A DNA stretch of 64,000 nucleotides from Streptomyces sp. A0958. GTDB taxonomy: Bacteria > Actinomycetota > Actinomycetes > Streptomycetales > Streptomycetaceae. The notes under the pieces were generated by a model. It had not been told where the DNA came from and made no database searches. It saw nothing but the letters and a program-made list of their open reading frames with translations. Below, piece by piece: positions 1 to 6,990 of this stretch. The DNA is taken from assembly GCF_004795035.1 (NCBI RefSeq), contig NZ_SSBK01000013.1:106687-170686 (forward strand). Reading direction: 5' to 3'. The stretch's first letter is position 1. Every line of letters starts with the position of its first letter. The position numbers were made by a program, and so were the translations under genes.

Positions 1-93
1 GGCGAGCAGCCGGCCGGTGGCGGTGTCGACGAACGCCGCCTTGGTGGACTGGGTGGAGCTGTCCACACCGATGACGACGGTATGCGGCGGCAT
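1..93 (-). CDS. xylB: xylulokinase, N-terminal fragment (runs off the window)
   Basis: Only the first 31 codons are present. They read MPPHTVVIGVDSSTQS followed by TKAAFVDT, which is the phosphate-1 ATP-binding segment of FGGY sugar kinases (GxDxSTQSxKA). Xylulokinase phosphorylates D-xylulose to xylulose 5-phosphate, the step after xylose isomerase. The ATG at 91-93 has a GAGG ribosome-binding site a few bases upstream. The gene is divergent from xylA across 278 bp and probably shares its regulation. The family assignment rests on the short N-terminus plus the neighbourhood. Confidence 0.85.
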   Translation of the reverse strand, partial: MPPHTVVIGVDSSTQSTKAAFVDTATGRLLA

Positions 94-371
94 GGCTGAC
101 CTCATTCGCTGGCTCGTGGGTTCCCGGACCGCGGAGAACCGGGCCGCAGGGCAGGTGATCGTGTATTTGATCGTACGGAAAACAAATTACGTGATCGAAC
201 CCGCCCGGAACAGGGGCTGTTCCGGTTTTCCGGCGAGCGGCGCGCGGAGGTGATCGCGCCGGGGGCTTTACGGCACACGGGCAGCCCGTGCATGATTAGT
301 CATGACAGTGAACAAATTGAGGTTCGGCGCCCGACCGGCTGCGGACCCACGGCCCCGAAGGCGGCACCACC
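94..371. promoter_or_regulatory. divergent xylB/xylA control region
   Basis: This 278-bp gap separates divergent xylB and xylA and contains AT-rich islands unusual for this DNA. ACAAATT occurs twice in direct orientation at 182-188 and 312-318. A dyad CATGA-TTAG-TCATG lies at 291-304, and GATCGT is repeated near 158-176. These are candidate operator half-sites for the ROK regulator encoded downstream of xylA. Which element is bound is inference. Confidence 0.5.
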
Positions 372-1541
372 ATGACGGAACGCTTCGTACCGACCCCCGA
401 GGACAAGTTCACCTTCGGTCTGTGGACCGTGGGCTGGCAGGGCCGCGACCCGTTCGGTGACGCGACGCGCACGGCGATCGACCCGGTCGACTCCGTCCAG
501 CGGCTCGCGGAGCTGGGCGCCTACGGGGTGACCTTCCACGACGACGACCTGATCCCGTTCGGCTCGACGGACTCCGAGCGCGAGGGCATCGTCAAGCGCT
601 TCCGCCAGGCGCTGGACGCGGCCGGCCTCGTCGTCCCGATGGCGACGACGAACCTCTTCACCCACCCCGTCTTCAAGGACGGCGCCTTCACCGCCAACGA
701 CCGCGACGTCCGCCGCTACGCGCTGCGCAAGACGCTGCGCAACGTCGACCTGGCCGTCGAGCTGGGCGCCACCACCTACGTCGCCTGGGGCGGCCGGGAG
801 GGCTCCGAGTCGGGCGCGGCCAAGGACATCCGCGTCGCGCTCGACCGCATGAAGGAGGCATTCGACCTGCTGGGCGACTACGTCACCGAGCAGGGTTACG
901 ACCTCAAGTTCGCCATCGAGCCCAAGCCCAACGAGCCCCGCGGCGACATCCTGCTCCCCACCATCGGCCACGCCCTCGCCTTCATCGAGCGCCTGGAGCG
1001 CCCCGAGATGGTGGGTGTCAACCCGGAGGTCGGCCACGAGCAGATGGCCGGGCTGAACTTCCCGCACGGCATCGCCCAGGCCCTGTGGGCGGGCAAGCTC
1101 TTCCACATCGACCTCAACGGCCAGTCCGGCATCAAGTACGACCAGGACCTCCGCTTCGGCGCCGGCGACCTGCGCCAGGCCTTCTGGCTCGTCGACCTCC
1201 TGGAGAACTCCGACTACGCCGGCCCGCGCCACTTCGACTTCAAGCCGCCGCGCACCGAGGACTACGACGGCGTCTGGGCCTCGGCCGCGGGCTGCATGCG
1301 CAACTACCTGATCCTCAAGGAGCGCGCCGCGGCCTTCCGCGCCGACCCGGCCGTCCAGGAGGCCCTGCGCGCCTCCCGCCTGGACGAGCTGGCCCAGCGC
1401 ACCGCCGAGGACGGCGTGGCGGGGCTGCTCGCCGACCGCTCCGCCTTCGAGGAGTTCGACGTGGACGCGGCGGCTGGGCGCGGCATGGCGTTCGAGGCCC
1501 TGGACCAGCTGGCGATGGACCACCTGCTCGGCGTCCGCTGA
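372..1541 (+). CDS. xylA: xylose isomerase, class I
   Basis: The 389-aa length matches Streptomyces xylose (glucose) isomerases. The enzyme interconverts D-xylose and D-xylulose with two divalent metals in the cytoplasm. The family's active-site segments are all visible: the FHDDD stretch with catalytic His and Asp (about residues 54-57), AIEPKPNEP with the metal-binding Glu and catalytic Lys (about 180-186), NPEVGHEQM with Glu and His (about 215-222), HIDLNGQ with Asp (about 243-250), KYDQDLRFG with paired Asp ligands (about 253-261) and FDFKPPRTED with the last Asp ligand. The ATG has a GAAGG site about 9 bp upstream. It feeds the divergently encoded xylulokinase and is followed by a strong hairpin at 1560-1588. 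Confidence 0.98.
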   Translation: MTERFVPTPEDKFTFGLWTVGWQGRDPFGDATRTAIDPVDSVQRLAELGAYGVTFHDDDLIPFGSTDSEREGIVKRFRQALDAAGLVVPMATTNLFTHPVFKDGAFTANDRDVRRYALRKTLRNVDLAVELGATTYVAWGGREGSESGAAKDIRVALDRMKEAFDLLGDYVTEQGYDLKFAIEPKPNEPRGDILLPTIGHALAFIERLERPEMVGVNPEVGHEQMAGLNFPHGIAQALWAGKLFHIDLNGQSGIKYDQDLRFGAGDLRQAFWLVDLLENSDYAGPRHFDFKPPRTEDYDGVWASAAGCMRNYLILKERAAAFRADPAVQEALRASRLDELAQRTAEDGVAGLLADRSAFEEFDVDAAAGRGMAFEALDQLAMDHLLGVR

Positions 1542-1559
1542 TTCTGCGGCGGGACGAAG

Positions 1560-1588
1560 GGGGCGGACGCGCCGTGCGCGTCCGCCCC
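1560..1588 (+). terminator. hairpin terminator after xylA
   Basis: A perfect 12-bp stem (1560-1571 with 1577-1588) closes a 5-nt CCGTG loop 18 bp after the xylA stop codon. There is no T-tract, which is usual for Streptomyces hairpin terminators. Confidence 0.75.
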
Positions 1589-1611
1589 TCTCGCGTATTG
1601 CCGCGCGCGCC

Positions 1612-1782
1612 GCACCTGCTCTCGCGTGCGGCACCCGCTCTGCGCGTACCGCGCCTGCTCTCGCGTGCGGCGCCCGCTCTGCGCGTACCGCGCCTGCTCT
1701 CGCGTGCGGCGCCCGCTCTGCGCGTACCGCACCTGCTCTCGCGTGCGGCACCCGCTCTGCGCGTACCGCACCTGCTCTCGCG
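1612..1782. repeat. 39-bp tandem repeat, about 4.4 copies
   Basis: Four contiguous 39-bp units lie at 1612-1650, 1651-1689, 1690-1728 and 1729-1767, followed by a 15-bp partial copy. Degenerate half-units continue to about 1815. Each unit is built from two similar 19-20-bp halves (GCACCTGCTCTCGCGTGCG and GCACCCGCTCTGCGCGTACC). Units differ by single A/G changes. The period is a multiple of three, so periodic open frames appear in several frames, but none has a start, ribosome-binding site or family resemblance. It sits between xylA and the convergent ROK gene. Confidence 0.9.
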
Positions 1783-1849
1783 CACCACCGCGCGTCCGGC
1801 GCCCGCTCTCGCGTACCTCCGCAGGCCCCGCGCCCCCTACGCGCAGCCC

Positions 1850-3094
1850 TCAGGCCAGCGCGCGGCCCGCGTACGCCACCGGGTCGGCCAGCACGTCCGT
1901 CATCACCAGCGCCGCCGCGCCCCGCGCCGCGTCCCCCGCAACCGACGACGCGCGCAGCCTGCCCCCGCCGGGGGACCACAGCCCGGACACCACCCGGCCG
2001 GTCAGCTCCTCGTCGACGGGCGGCGACAGCCACGGCATCAGGTTCCGGTAGATCCCGCCGAGCACCACGGCGTCCGGGTCCAGCAGGTTGACCGCCCCCG
2101 ACAGCACCCGCCCCAGCATCCGGCCGGCCTCCGCCACCGCGGCGACCGCCCGCTCGTCGCCCGCCCGCACCCGCTTCTCCAGCTCGGCGACCGCGAGCCC
2201 GCCGCCGCCCCCCTCGATCCCGGCCGCGCGCAGCAGCGCCGCCTGCCCCGCGTACTGCTCCAGGCAGCCGCGCGAACCGCAGCGGCACTGCGGGCCCCGC
2301 GCGTCCACCACCACATGGCCGATCTCCCCGGCGAAGCCGTGCGCCCCGCGCAGCAGCTCGCCGTCGATGACCAGGGCACCGCCCACGCCGATCTCGCCGG
2401 TCAAGTAGAGGAAGCTGCGGACGCGGTCCAGGCCGCCGAACCACAGCTCGGCCAGGGCCGCGAGATTCGCCTCGTTCTCCGAGCGGACCGGCAGCCCCTG
2501 GTGACCGGGGCGCTCGGCGGCCAGCGAGGCGGCGAACAGTTCCTCGGCCGGGACCTGGTTCCAGCCCAGGTTCGGTGCCTGGCGCACCGCGCCGCCCGAG
2601 ACCAGGCCGGGCAGGGCCAGGGCCACACCAACCGGGAACAGCTCCTGCTCACGCGCCGAGTCCAGGGTGCGCGCGGCGATCCGGGCCGCCCGCGCCAGCA
2701 CCTCGGCGGGCGGGGTGCCCCGGTTGTCGAGATGCTCGGTGAGCCGGACCCGGCCGGTGCCGGCCAGGTCGACGACGCACACCGACACGTAGTCGATGTT
2801 GACCTCGACCCCGAGCCCGGCCGGTCCGGTGCGGGCCGTCTTGAGCGCGGTCCCGGGCCGGCCGGCCTGGCCGCTGAACGTCTTGCCGGACTCGGTGAGG
2901 AACCCGCTCTCCAGCAACTGCTCGACCAGCGAGGACACGGCGGCCCGGGTCAGCCCCACGCGCGCGGCGACACCGGCCCGGGTCGCCTCCCCCTCGCCCT
3001 CGTCGCGCACGGCCCGCAGCACGAGGCTCAGGTTGCTGCGCCGGACGGTGTCCTTGTCGGCCTTGGGCCCCAGCGGTGTGAGGTTGCTCTTCAT
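1850..3094 (-). CDS. ROK-family transcriptional regulator, probable xylose repressor
   Basis: The 414-aa protein has an N-terminal winged helix (residues 18-75; TRAAVSSLVEQLLESG is the recognition region) fused to a ROK sugar-kinase-like domain. Two ROK signatures are seen: TGEIGVGGALVIDGEL for nucleotide/sugar binding, and the zinc motif CRCGSRGCLEQY. Such XylR/NagC-type proteins usually repress sugar genes until the sugar binds. Lying convergent to xylA and close to xylB, it most likely controls the 94-371 region. The ATG at 3092-3094 (MKSNLTPLG) was chosen because the domain starts right after it; a longer open frame upstream shows no family sequence. Confidence 0.88.
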   Translation of the reverse strand: MKSNLTPLGPKADKDTVRRSNLSLVLRAVRDEGEGEATRAGVAARVGLTRAAVSSLVEQLLESGFLTESGKTFSGQAGRPGTALKTARTGPAGLGVEVNIDYVSVCVVDLAGTGRVRLTEHLDNRGTPPAEVLARAARIAARTLDSAREQELFPVGVALALPGLVSGGAVRQAPNLGWNQVPAEELFAASLAAERPGHQGLPVRSENEANLAALAELWFGGLDRVRSFLYLTGEIGVGGALVIDGELLRGAHGFAGEIGHVVVDARGPQCRCGSRGCLEQYAGQAALLRAAGIEGGGGGLAVAELEKRVRAGDERAVAAVAEAGRMLGRVLSGAVNLLDPDAVVLGGIYRNLMPWLSPPVDEELTGRVVSGLWSPGGGRLRASSVAGDAARGAAALVMTDVLADPVAYAGRALA

Positions 3095-3207
3095 ATCGGT
3101 CCTGAGCCTATGCGATTCCGTACGCCAGTACGGGCGCGATCCGGACGAACCGGGCCCCGCCGGACGGCGCGACCCGGTCGCCGTGTCCGCGAAGTCCCGC
3201 CCGGCCC

Positions 3208-3873
3208 TCAGGACGCGGACGCCCCGCGCTCCTTGAGCATGTCGGCCATGAGCGCGATCTCCGACCGCTGGCCCAGGACCATGCCCGATGCCAGGTTCTT
3301 GATCTCCTCGGTGCCCGCCGACGCGGCGGCCGCCTCGGCCATCTCGGCACCCGCCTTGTGGTGCGCGGTCATCAGCTTCAGGAAGCGCACCTCGGCGTCC
3401 TTGCCCTTGGCCGCCCGCAGGGCGTCCAGCTCGGCGTCGGTCGCCATGCCGGGCATCAGCGCGCCGTCGCCGCGCGGCGTGAAGGCGTGCCCCATCCACG
3501 CCATGGGCGGTCCGGGGGAACTCTTCGCCCGCCCCCACATCTCCAGCCAGCCCAGCATCATGCCGCGCTGGTTGGCCTGGGTGTTGATGATGTCGAACGC
3601 GAGCCGGCGCACCGCCTCGTCCGAGGTGCGGTCCCGGACGATGAACGCCATCTCGACCGCCTGCTGGTGGTGGACCGCCATGTCACGCGCGAACCCCACA
3701 TCGGCCGAGGAGTCGGCGGGTGCGGACGCGGGCGCGGAAGCGGACGCCGCCGGGGAGGCGGGCGACGACGTCGAGGGGCGTACGAGCATCAGCGCGACCA
3801 GCGCGAGTGCCAGCAGCAGCACCGCCCCGCCGGCCAGGACCATGGGCCGCGACGTGCGCGGGTCGGATGTCAC
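3208..3873 (-). CDS. DUF305 membrane-anchored protein
   Basis: The 221-aa protein starts at a GTG overlapping the upstream stop codon (GTGA), so it is translationally coupled to the DUF3105 gene. It has one N-terminal transmembrane segment (about residues 12-32), an Ala/Ser/Pro-rich linker, then two repeated DUF305 helical units. These carry the motifs DMAVHHQQAVEM and MTAHHKAGAEM, which are ferritin-like His/Glu patterns. DUF305 proteins are exported or surface proteins often found near copper or metal genes. The His-rich motifs suggest metal binding, but no function is established here. Confidence 0.88.
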   Translation of the reverse strand: MTSDPRTSRPMVLAGGAVLLLALALVALMLVRPSTSSPASPAASASAPASAPADSSADVGFARDMAVHHQQAVEMAFIVRDRTSDEAVRRLAFDIINTQANQRGMMLGWLEMWGRAKSSPGPPMAWMGHAFTPRGDGALMPGMATDAELDALRAAKGKDAEVRFLKLMTAHHKAGAEMAEAAAASAGTEEIKNLASGMVLGQRSEIALMADMLKERGASAS

Positions 3874-4520
3874 TTGTCGATCCCTCCGGTGCAGGCGGCG
3901 CCCGGTTCCGGGGTCTGCGGGCCCTGCACGTACTTGCTGAAGAACTGCGCGACGCGGGCGTCCGTGGCGCTCTTCACGGTCAGCTGCTTCCCCCAGGCGC
4001 TGAGCATCAGCGGCGCCGCCTGGTCCTCGACGGGGCTCATCAGGGAGTACGGGGTGGCCGACACCCGCTCGGTGAACTTCTTCACGTCGGCGGGGGTCGC
4101 CTCGCCGGTGTACGTCACCCACACCGCGCCGTGCTCCAGCGAGTGGACGGCGTTCTCCTTCGGTATCGCCCCGGTGTAGACGTCACCGTCGCAGTTCATC
4201 CACACCGGGTTGTGGTCGCCGCCGACCGGCGGGTTCATCGGGTAGTCGACCTTCTTCTCCACATGGTTCTGCGTGAGCTTGTCCCAGCTCTTCTCGCCGT
4301 CGACGGGCGAGGACTTCGCGGCAGCCTCGGCCTTGTCCTGCTCATCGGCGGCGCTCATCAGATAACCGCCCCCGGCGACGAGGCCGGCGACCACGAGGAC
4401 GCCGACGGTGATCGTGACGATGCGGGAGCGGCGCTCGCGGGCCCGCTCCTGGCGGCGGGCCTCCTCCAGCTTGGCGCGGCGGGCGGCGGTGGCGGTGTTC
4501 TGCTTGTTGGCGGAAGCCAT
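3870..4520 (-). CDS. DUF3105 membrane-anchored protein
   Basis: The 216-aa protein has a charged, coiled N-terminus (residues 10-32, Arg/Glu-rich), one transmembrane helix (about 34-56, IVTITVGVLVVAGLVAGGGYL) and an extracytoplasmic DUF3105 domain. That domain holds the family's conserved PPVGGDHNPVWMNCD and VHSLEHGAVWVTY segments, rich in His and Cys. It is the first gene of a two-gene unit with DUF305, overlapping it by 4 bp. This pairing suggests a shared envelope role, possibly metal-related (inference). The ATG at 4518-4520 begins the MASANKQN leader typical of these proteins. Confidence 0.9.
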   Translation of the reverse strand: MASANKQNTATAARRAKLEEARRQERARERRSRIVTITVGVLVVAGLVAGGGYLMSAADEQDKAEAAAKSSPVDGEKSWDKLTQNHVEKKVDYPMNPPVGGDHNPVWMNCDGDVYTGAIPKENAVHSLEHGAVWVTYTGEATPADVKKFTERVSATPYSLMSPVEDQAAPLMLSAWGKQLTVKSATDARVAQFFSKYVQGPQTPEPGAACTGGIDK

Positions 4521-4605
4521 GACGGGTCCTTCGGTTCCTCGGATCGGCAAGACGGACGGCGTGCGGGGGAGCCCCGGACACGGGCACGGGAGATCCCCGG
4601 CCGTC

Positions 4606-5037
4606 CTAGATCCGCTGAACCTGGAGCCGTAGCCGGTCGACGTCGCCGACGGCGTCGTTGGAGGGGCCCCGGATGCACGCGCCGCCGGTGAGGGGCCGGG
4701 CCGGGAGGACCGCGACGGCGGCCGACGGAATCGCGGCGGGGGCCGGCTGGCCGGGCAGCACCATCGGCGTCGAGTGCTGCGAGGTGCCGTGGCAGGAGTC
4801 GCCCACGCCCCGGTCGCCGGGGGCGTCGGCCACCACGGTCCGCACCGCCGTGAGGTCCGTCCACGGCGCGAGGGCGGAGGCGGGGGCGAACCCGGGGGAG
4901 GAGGAGTGCTCCCGCGGAGACAGCGGCGAGCAGCAGGAGACCAGCGCGACCAGGACGAACACCCAGGTGAGCGCCATCGGCGCACCGGTGCCGCGCAGCC
5001 GGTCCGCGCCCTCGCTCAGCCTCTTCACGCGGCACAT
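4606..5037 (-). CDS. small putative secreted or membrane protein
   Basis: The 143-aa product has a hydrophobic segment near residues 20-36 (MALTWVFVLVALVSCCSPL) and a Pro/Ala-rich remainder ending in DVDRLRLQVQRI. Codon use is strongly G/C at third positions. The sequence resembles a class of uncharacterised Streptomyces proteins that I cannot name. The start could be ATG 5035-5037 or GTG 5026-5028. It lies upstream of the DUF3105-DUF305 pair on the same strand but 85 bp away, so co-transcription is possible. The Cys-Cys in the hydrophobic part does not form a clear lipobox. Confidence 0.6.
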   Translation of the reverse strand: MCRVKRLSEGADRLRGTGAPMALTWVFVLVALVSCCSPLSPREHSSSPGFAPASALAPWTDLTAVRTVVADAPGDRGVGDSCHGTSQHSTPMVLPGQPAPAAIPSAAVAVLPARPLTGGACIRGPSNDAVGDVDRLRLQVQRI

Positions 5038-5144
5038 CGTACGCGGCGCGTGAAGTTTCAAGCAGTGCGGGACGAGGTCCGGTGAACCTGTGGATCGACG
5101 GCCGAGGGGGTTCCGGTCGCGGCGTGCCGGGATAGTGTGCCCCG

Positions 5145-6011
5145 GTGACAACGCACTCGAACGTATCCGCGGGCTGGTATCCCGATCCGCACGGCGCACC
5201 TCAGCTGCTGCGCTACTGGGACGGCTCCCAGTGGACCGAGCACACCAACCCCGCGGGTGGCGGTCAGCCCCAGGCCCCCGCGCAGGTCCAGGCTCCCGCG
5301 CAGGCCCAGGTGCCTCCGCAGCAGTCGTACCAGCAGCCGGCGGCGCCCCAGCAGCCCGCGGCCGTCCCCCAGCAGGGGGCGCAGCACCCGCAGGGCGGTG
5401 CGCCCGGCGGCGGCTCGCTCTTCAACCAGCAGGTCCTGGTGGTGAACCAGAAGGCCAAGCTGATCGAGCTGACGAACGAGTACAGCGTCTTCGACCAGCA
5501 CGGCGCCACCATCGGGTCGGTCGTCGAGGTCGGCCAGGGCGCCATGCGCAAGGTGCTGCGGTTCCTCACCAGCATCGACCAGTACCTGACCCACCGGCTG
5601 GAGATCCGCGACGCCTACGGTCAGCCGCAGCTGCTGCTGACCCGCCCGGCGAAGTTCATCAAGTCCAAGGTCATCGTGCAGCGCCCGGACGGTCAGCCGG
5701 TCGGCGAGATCGTCCAGCAGAACGCCATCGGCAAGATCAACTTCGCGATCATGGTCGACGGGCAGCAGGTCGGCGCGATCAAGGCCGAGAACTGGCGCGC
5801 CTGGAACTTCGCGATCGTCGACCACAACGACGCCGAGATAGCCCGGATCACCAAGACCTGGGAAGGCCTCGCGAAGACGCTGTTCACGACGGCGGACAAC
5901 TACGTCCTCCAGATCCACTACCAGCTGCCCGAGCCGCTGCTGAGCCTGGTGGTGGCGACGGCCCTGACCGTGGACACCGCGCTCAAGCAGGACTCCCGCG
6001 GCCTGGGCTGA
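5145..6011 (+). CDS. DUF2510-containing scramblase/LURP-one-like protein
   Basis: The 288-aa protein starts at GTG 5145. Residues about 9-36 (GWYPDPHGAPQLLRYWDGSQWTEH, split here only for naming) form a DUF2510 motif. A Gln/Pro/Ala-rich low-complexity linker runs from about 40 to 92. Residues about 95-285 match the phospholipid scramblase/LURP-one-related beta-barrel fold, with repeated strand patterns such as LEIRDAYGQPQLLLTRP and AIVDHNDAEIARITK and a hydrophobic C-terminal helix (PLLSLVVATALTVDTAL). In bacteria the role is unknown; membrane-lipid association is an inference. It is a single gene ending at a strong bidirectional terminator. Confidence 0.85.
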   Translation: MTTHSNVSAGWYPDPHGAPQLLRYWDGSQWTEHTNPAGGGQPQAPAQVQAPAQAQVPPQQSYQQPAAPQQPAAVPQQGAQHPQGGAPGGGSLFNQQVLVVNQKAKLIELTNEYSVFDQHGATIGSVVEVGQGAMRKVLRFLTSIDQYLTHRLEIRDAYGQPQLLLTRPAKFIKSKVIVQRPDGQPVGEIVQQNAIGKINFAIMVDGQQVGAIKAENWRAWNFAIVDHNDAEIARITKTWEGLAKTLFTTADNYVLQIHYQLPEPLLSLVVATALTVDTALKQDSRGLG

Positions 6012-6027
6012 GCCCCGGCCCGTACGT

Positions 6028-6069
6028 GCGACCGCCCGCACCCCTCGCACGAGGAGCGCGGGCGGTCGC
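6028..6069. terminator. bidirectional hairpin terminator
   Basis: A perfect 12-bp stem (6028-6039 with 6058-6069, GCGACCGCCCGC and its complement) lies between the convergent ends of the scramblase-like gene (6011) and the VOC gene (6080), so it can serve both. Confidence 0.75.
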
Positions 6070-6079
6070 GTTTCCCGCC

Positions 6080-6841
6080 TCACTCCATGTCGGCGGCCCG
6101 GTACATGCCGAACGCCGCACCGTGGGGGTCGCGGGCTACGGCGATCCTGGGGCCGTGCGCGAGGTCCGTCGGCGGAACCAGCAGGTCGCCGCCGCTCTGC
6201 ACGGTGGAAGCCGTGGAGTCGACGTCCGCGACGGCGAAGTACGGCAGCCAGTACGGCGGCATCTCCGGCGGGTACTTCCCGTCCATCGTCACCAGACCGC
6301 CGAAGTCCGCCCCGTCGACGCTCCACTGCGGATACGTCTGAGAGGGGCTGACCGTCCAGTCGAAGACGTCGGCGTAGAAGGCGAGCGCCGCTTCCCTTTC
6401 GTGGGTGAGCAGTTCGGTCCAGCCGAGCGCGCCGGGTGCGTTGAAGAGGTCGGCGCCCGCGAAGGCGCGGCCCTGCCACAGCGAGAAGACCGCGCCCGAC
6501 GGGTCCGCGACGACGGCGAAGCGGCCCTGGTCGAAGACGTCGGTCGGGCCCGCCAGCAGCGAACCGCCCGCCGCCGTCACCTTCCCGGCCACCGCGTCCG
6601 TGTCGTCGGCGGCGAACGAAACGGTCCAGGCCGGGGGCTGACCGGGCTGGTGGACCGGGCTGAGCGCGGCGACCCGGGACTCCCCGAGGTGGGCGATGGT
6701 GTAGCCGCCCGCCTCCTCGCGCGGGTCGGTCTCGCACCGCCAGCCGAAGAGCGCCGCGTAGAACGTCCTGGCCGCCGGTACGTCGGGGGTGCTCAGCTCG
6801 ATCCAGCAGGGACCGCCGGGCACCGGTGCGGTGAGCTTCAT
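6080..6841 (-). CDS. VOC-family (glyoxalase/bleomycin-resistance-like) two-domain protein
   Basis: The 253-aa protein holds two VOC beta-alpha-beta modules, about residues 8-122 and 133-250. Each begins with a helix-strand motif (WIELSTPDVPAARTFYAALFGW; WTELLTHEREAALAFYADVFDW) and ends with a D-P-x-G-A-x-F strand (VADPSGAVFSLW; ARDPHGAAFGMYRA). This tandem form is common in Streptomyces and is often annotated as a hydroxylase or glyoxalase. The substrate is unknown. It is a single gene divergent from the FUSC transporter; the ATG is at 6839-6841. Confidence 0.88.
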   Translation of the reverse strand: MKLTAPVPGGPCWIELSTPDVPAARTFYAALFGWRCETDPREEAGGYTIAHLGESRVAALSPVHQPGQPPAWTVSFAADDTDAVAGKVTAAGGSLLAGPTDVFDQGRFAVVADPSGAVFSLWQGRAFAGADLFNAPGALGWTELLTHEREAALAFYADVFDWTVSPSQTYPQWSVDGADFGGLVTMDGKYPPEMPPYWLPYFAVADVDSTASTVQSGGDLLVPPTDLAHGPRIAVARDPHGAAFGMYRAADME

Positions 6842-6954
6842 GGGGTTCCTTCGCGCGTGGGGATGTGCGCACGACTTCGCGGCACACCAAAACGCTAGGG
6901 CCGCGCGCCCGGACCGGCCATCGGGGCGGGGGAGAGGGTGGGGTTCCGGTACAA

Positions 6955-6990
6955 GTGTTTTACGTGTGTAATACCTGCTAAGATATATAG
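6955..6990 (+). promoter_or_regulatory. likely leaderless promoter and operator of the FUSC-marR operon
   Basis: An AT-rich stretch precedes GTG 6991. The hexamer TAAGAT at 6979-6984 is a good -10 placed so that transcription would begin at or next to the start codon, and no Shine-Dalgarno sequence is visible. A dyad TTAC-GTGT-GTAA at 6960-6971 lies just upstream of the -10 and is a plausible MarR operator. The -35 is weak. Confidence 0.5.

Noticed and set aside
1612..1782. CRISPR-like array
   Set aside because: Units are contiguous without unique spacers and are themselves two half-repeats; no cas genes are nearby.
300..2444. Long minus-strand open frame across xylA and the ROK gene
   Set aside because: It is the antisense shadow of xylA, low-complexity Arg/Gly/Ala, with no ribosome-binding site or domain.
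1085..3940. 951-codon plus-strand open frame
   Set aside because: It runs through xylA out of frame, the tandem repeat and antisense to three real genes; Arg/Pro-rich shadow of GC-rich DNA.
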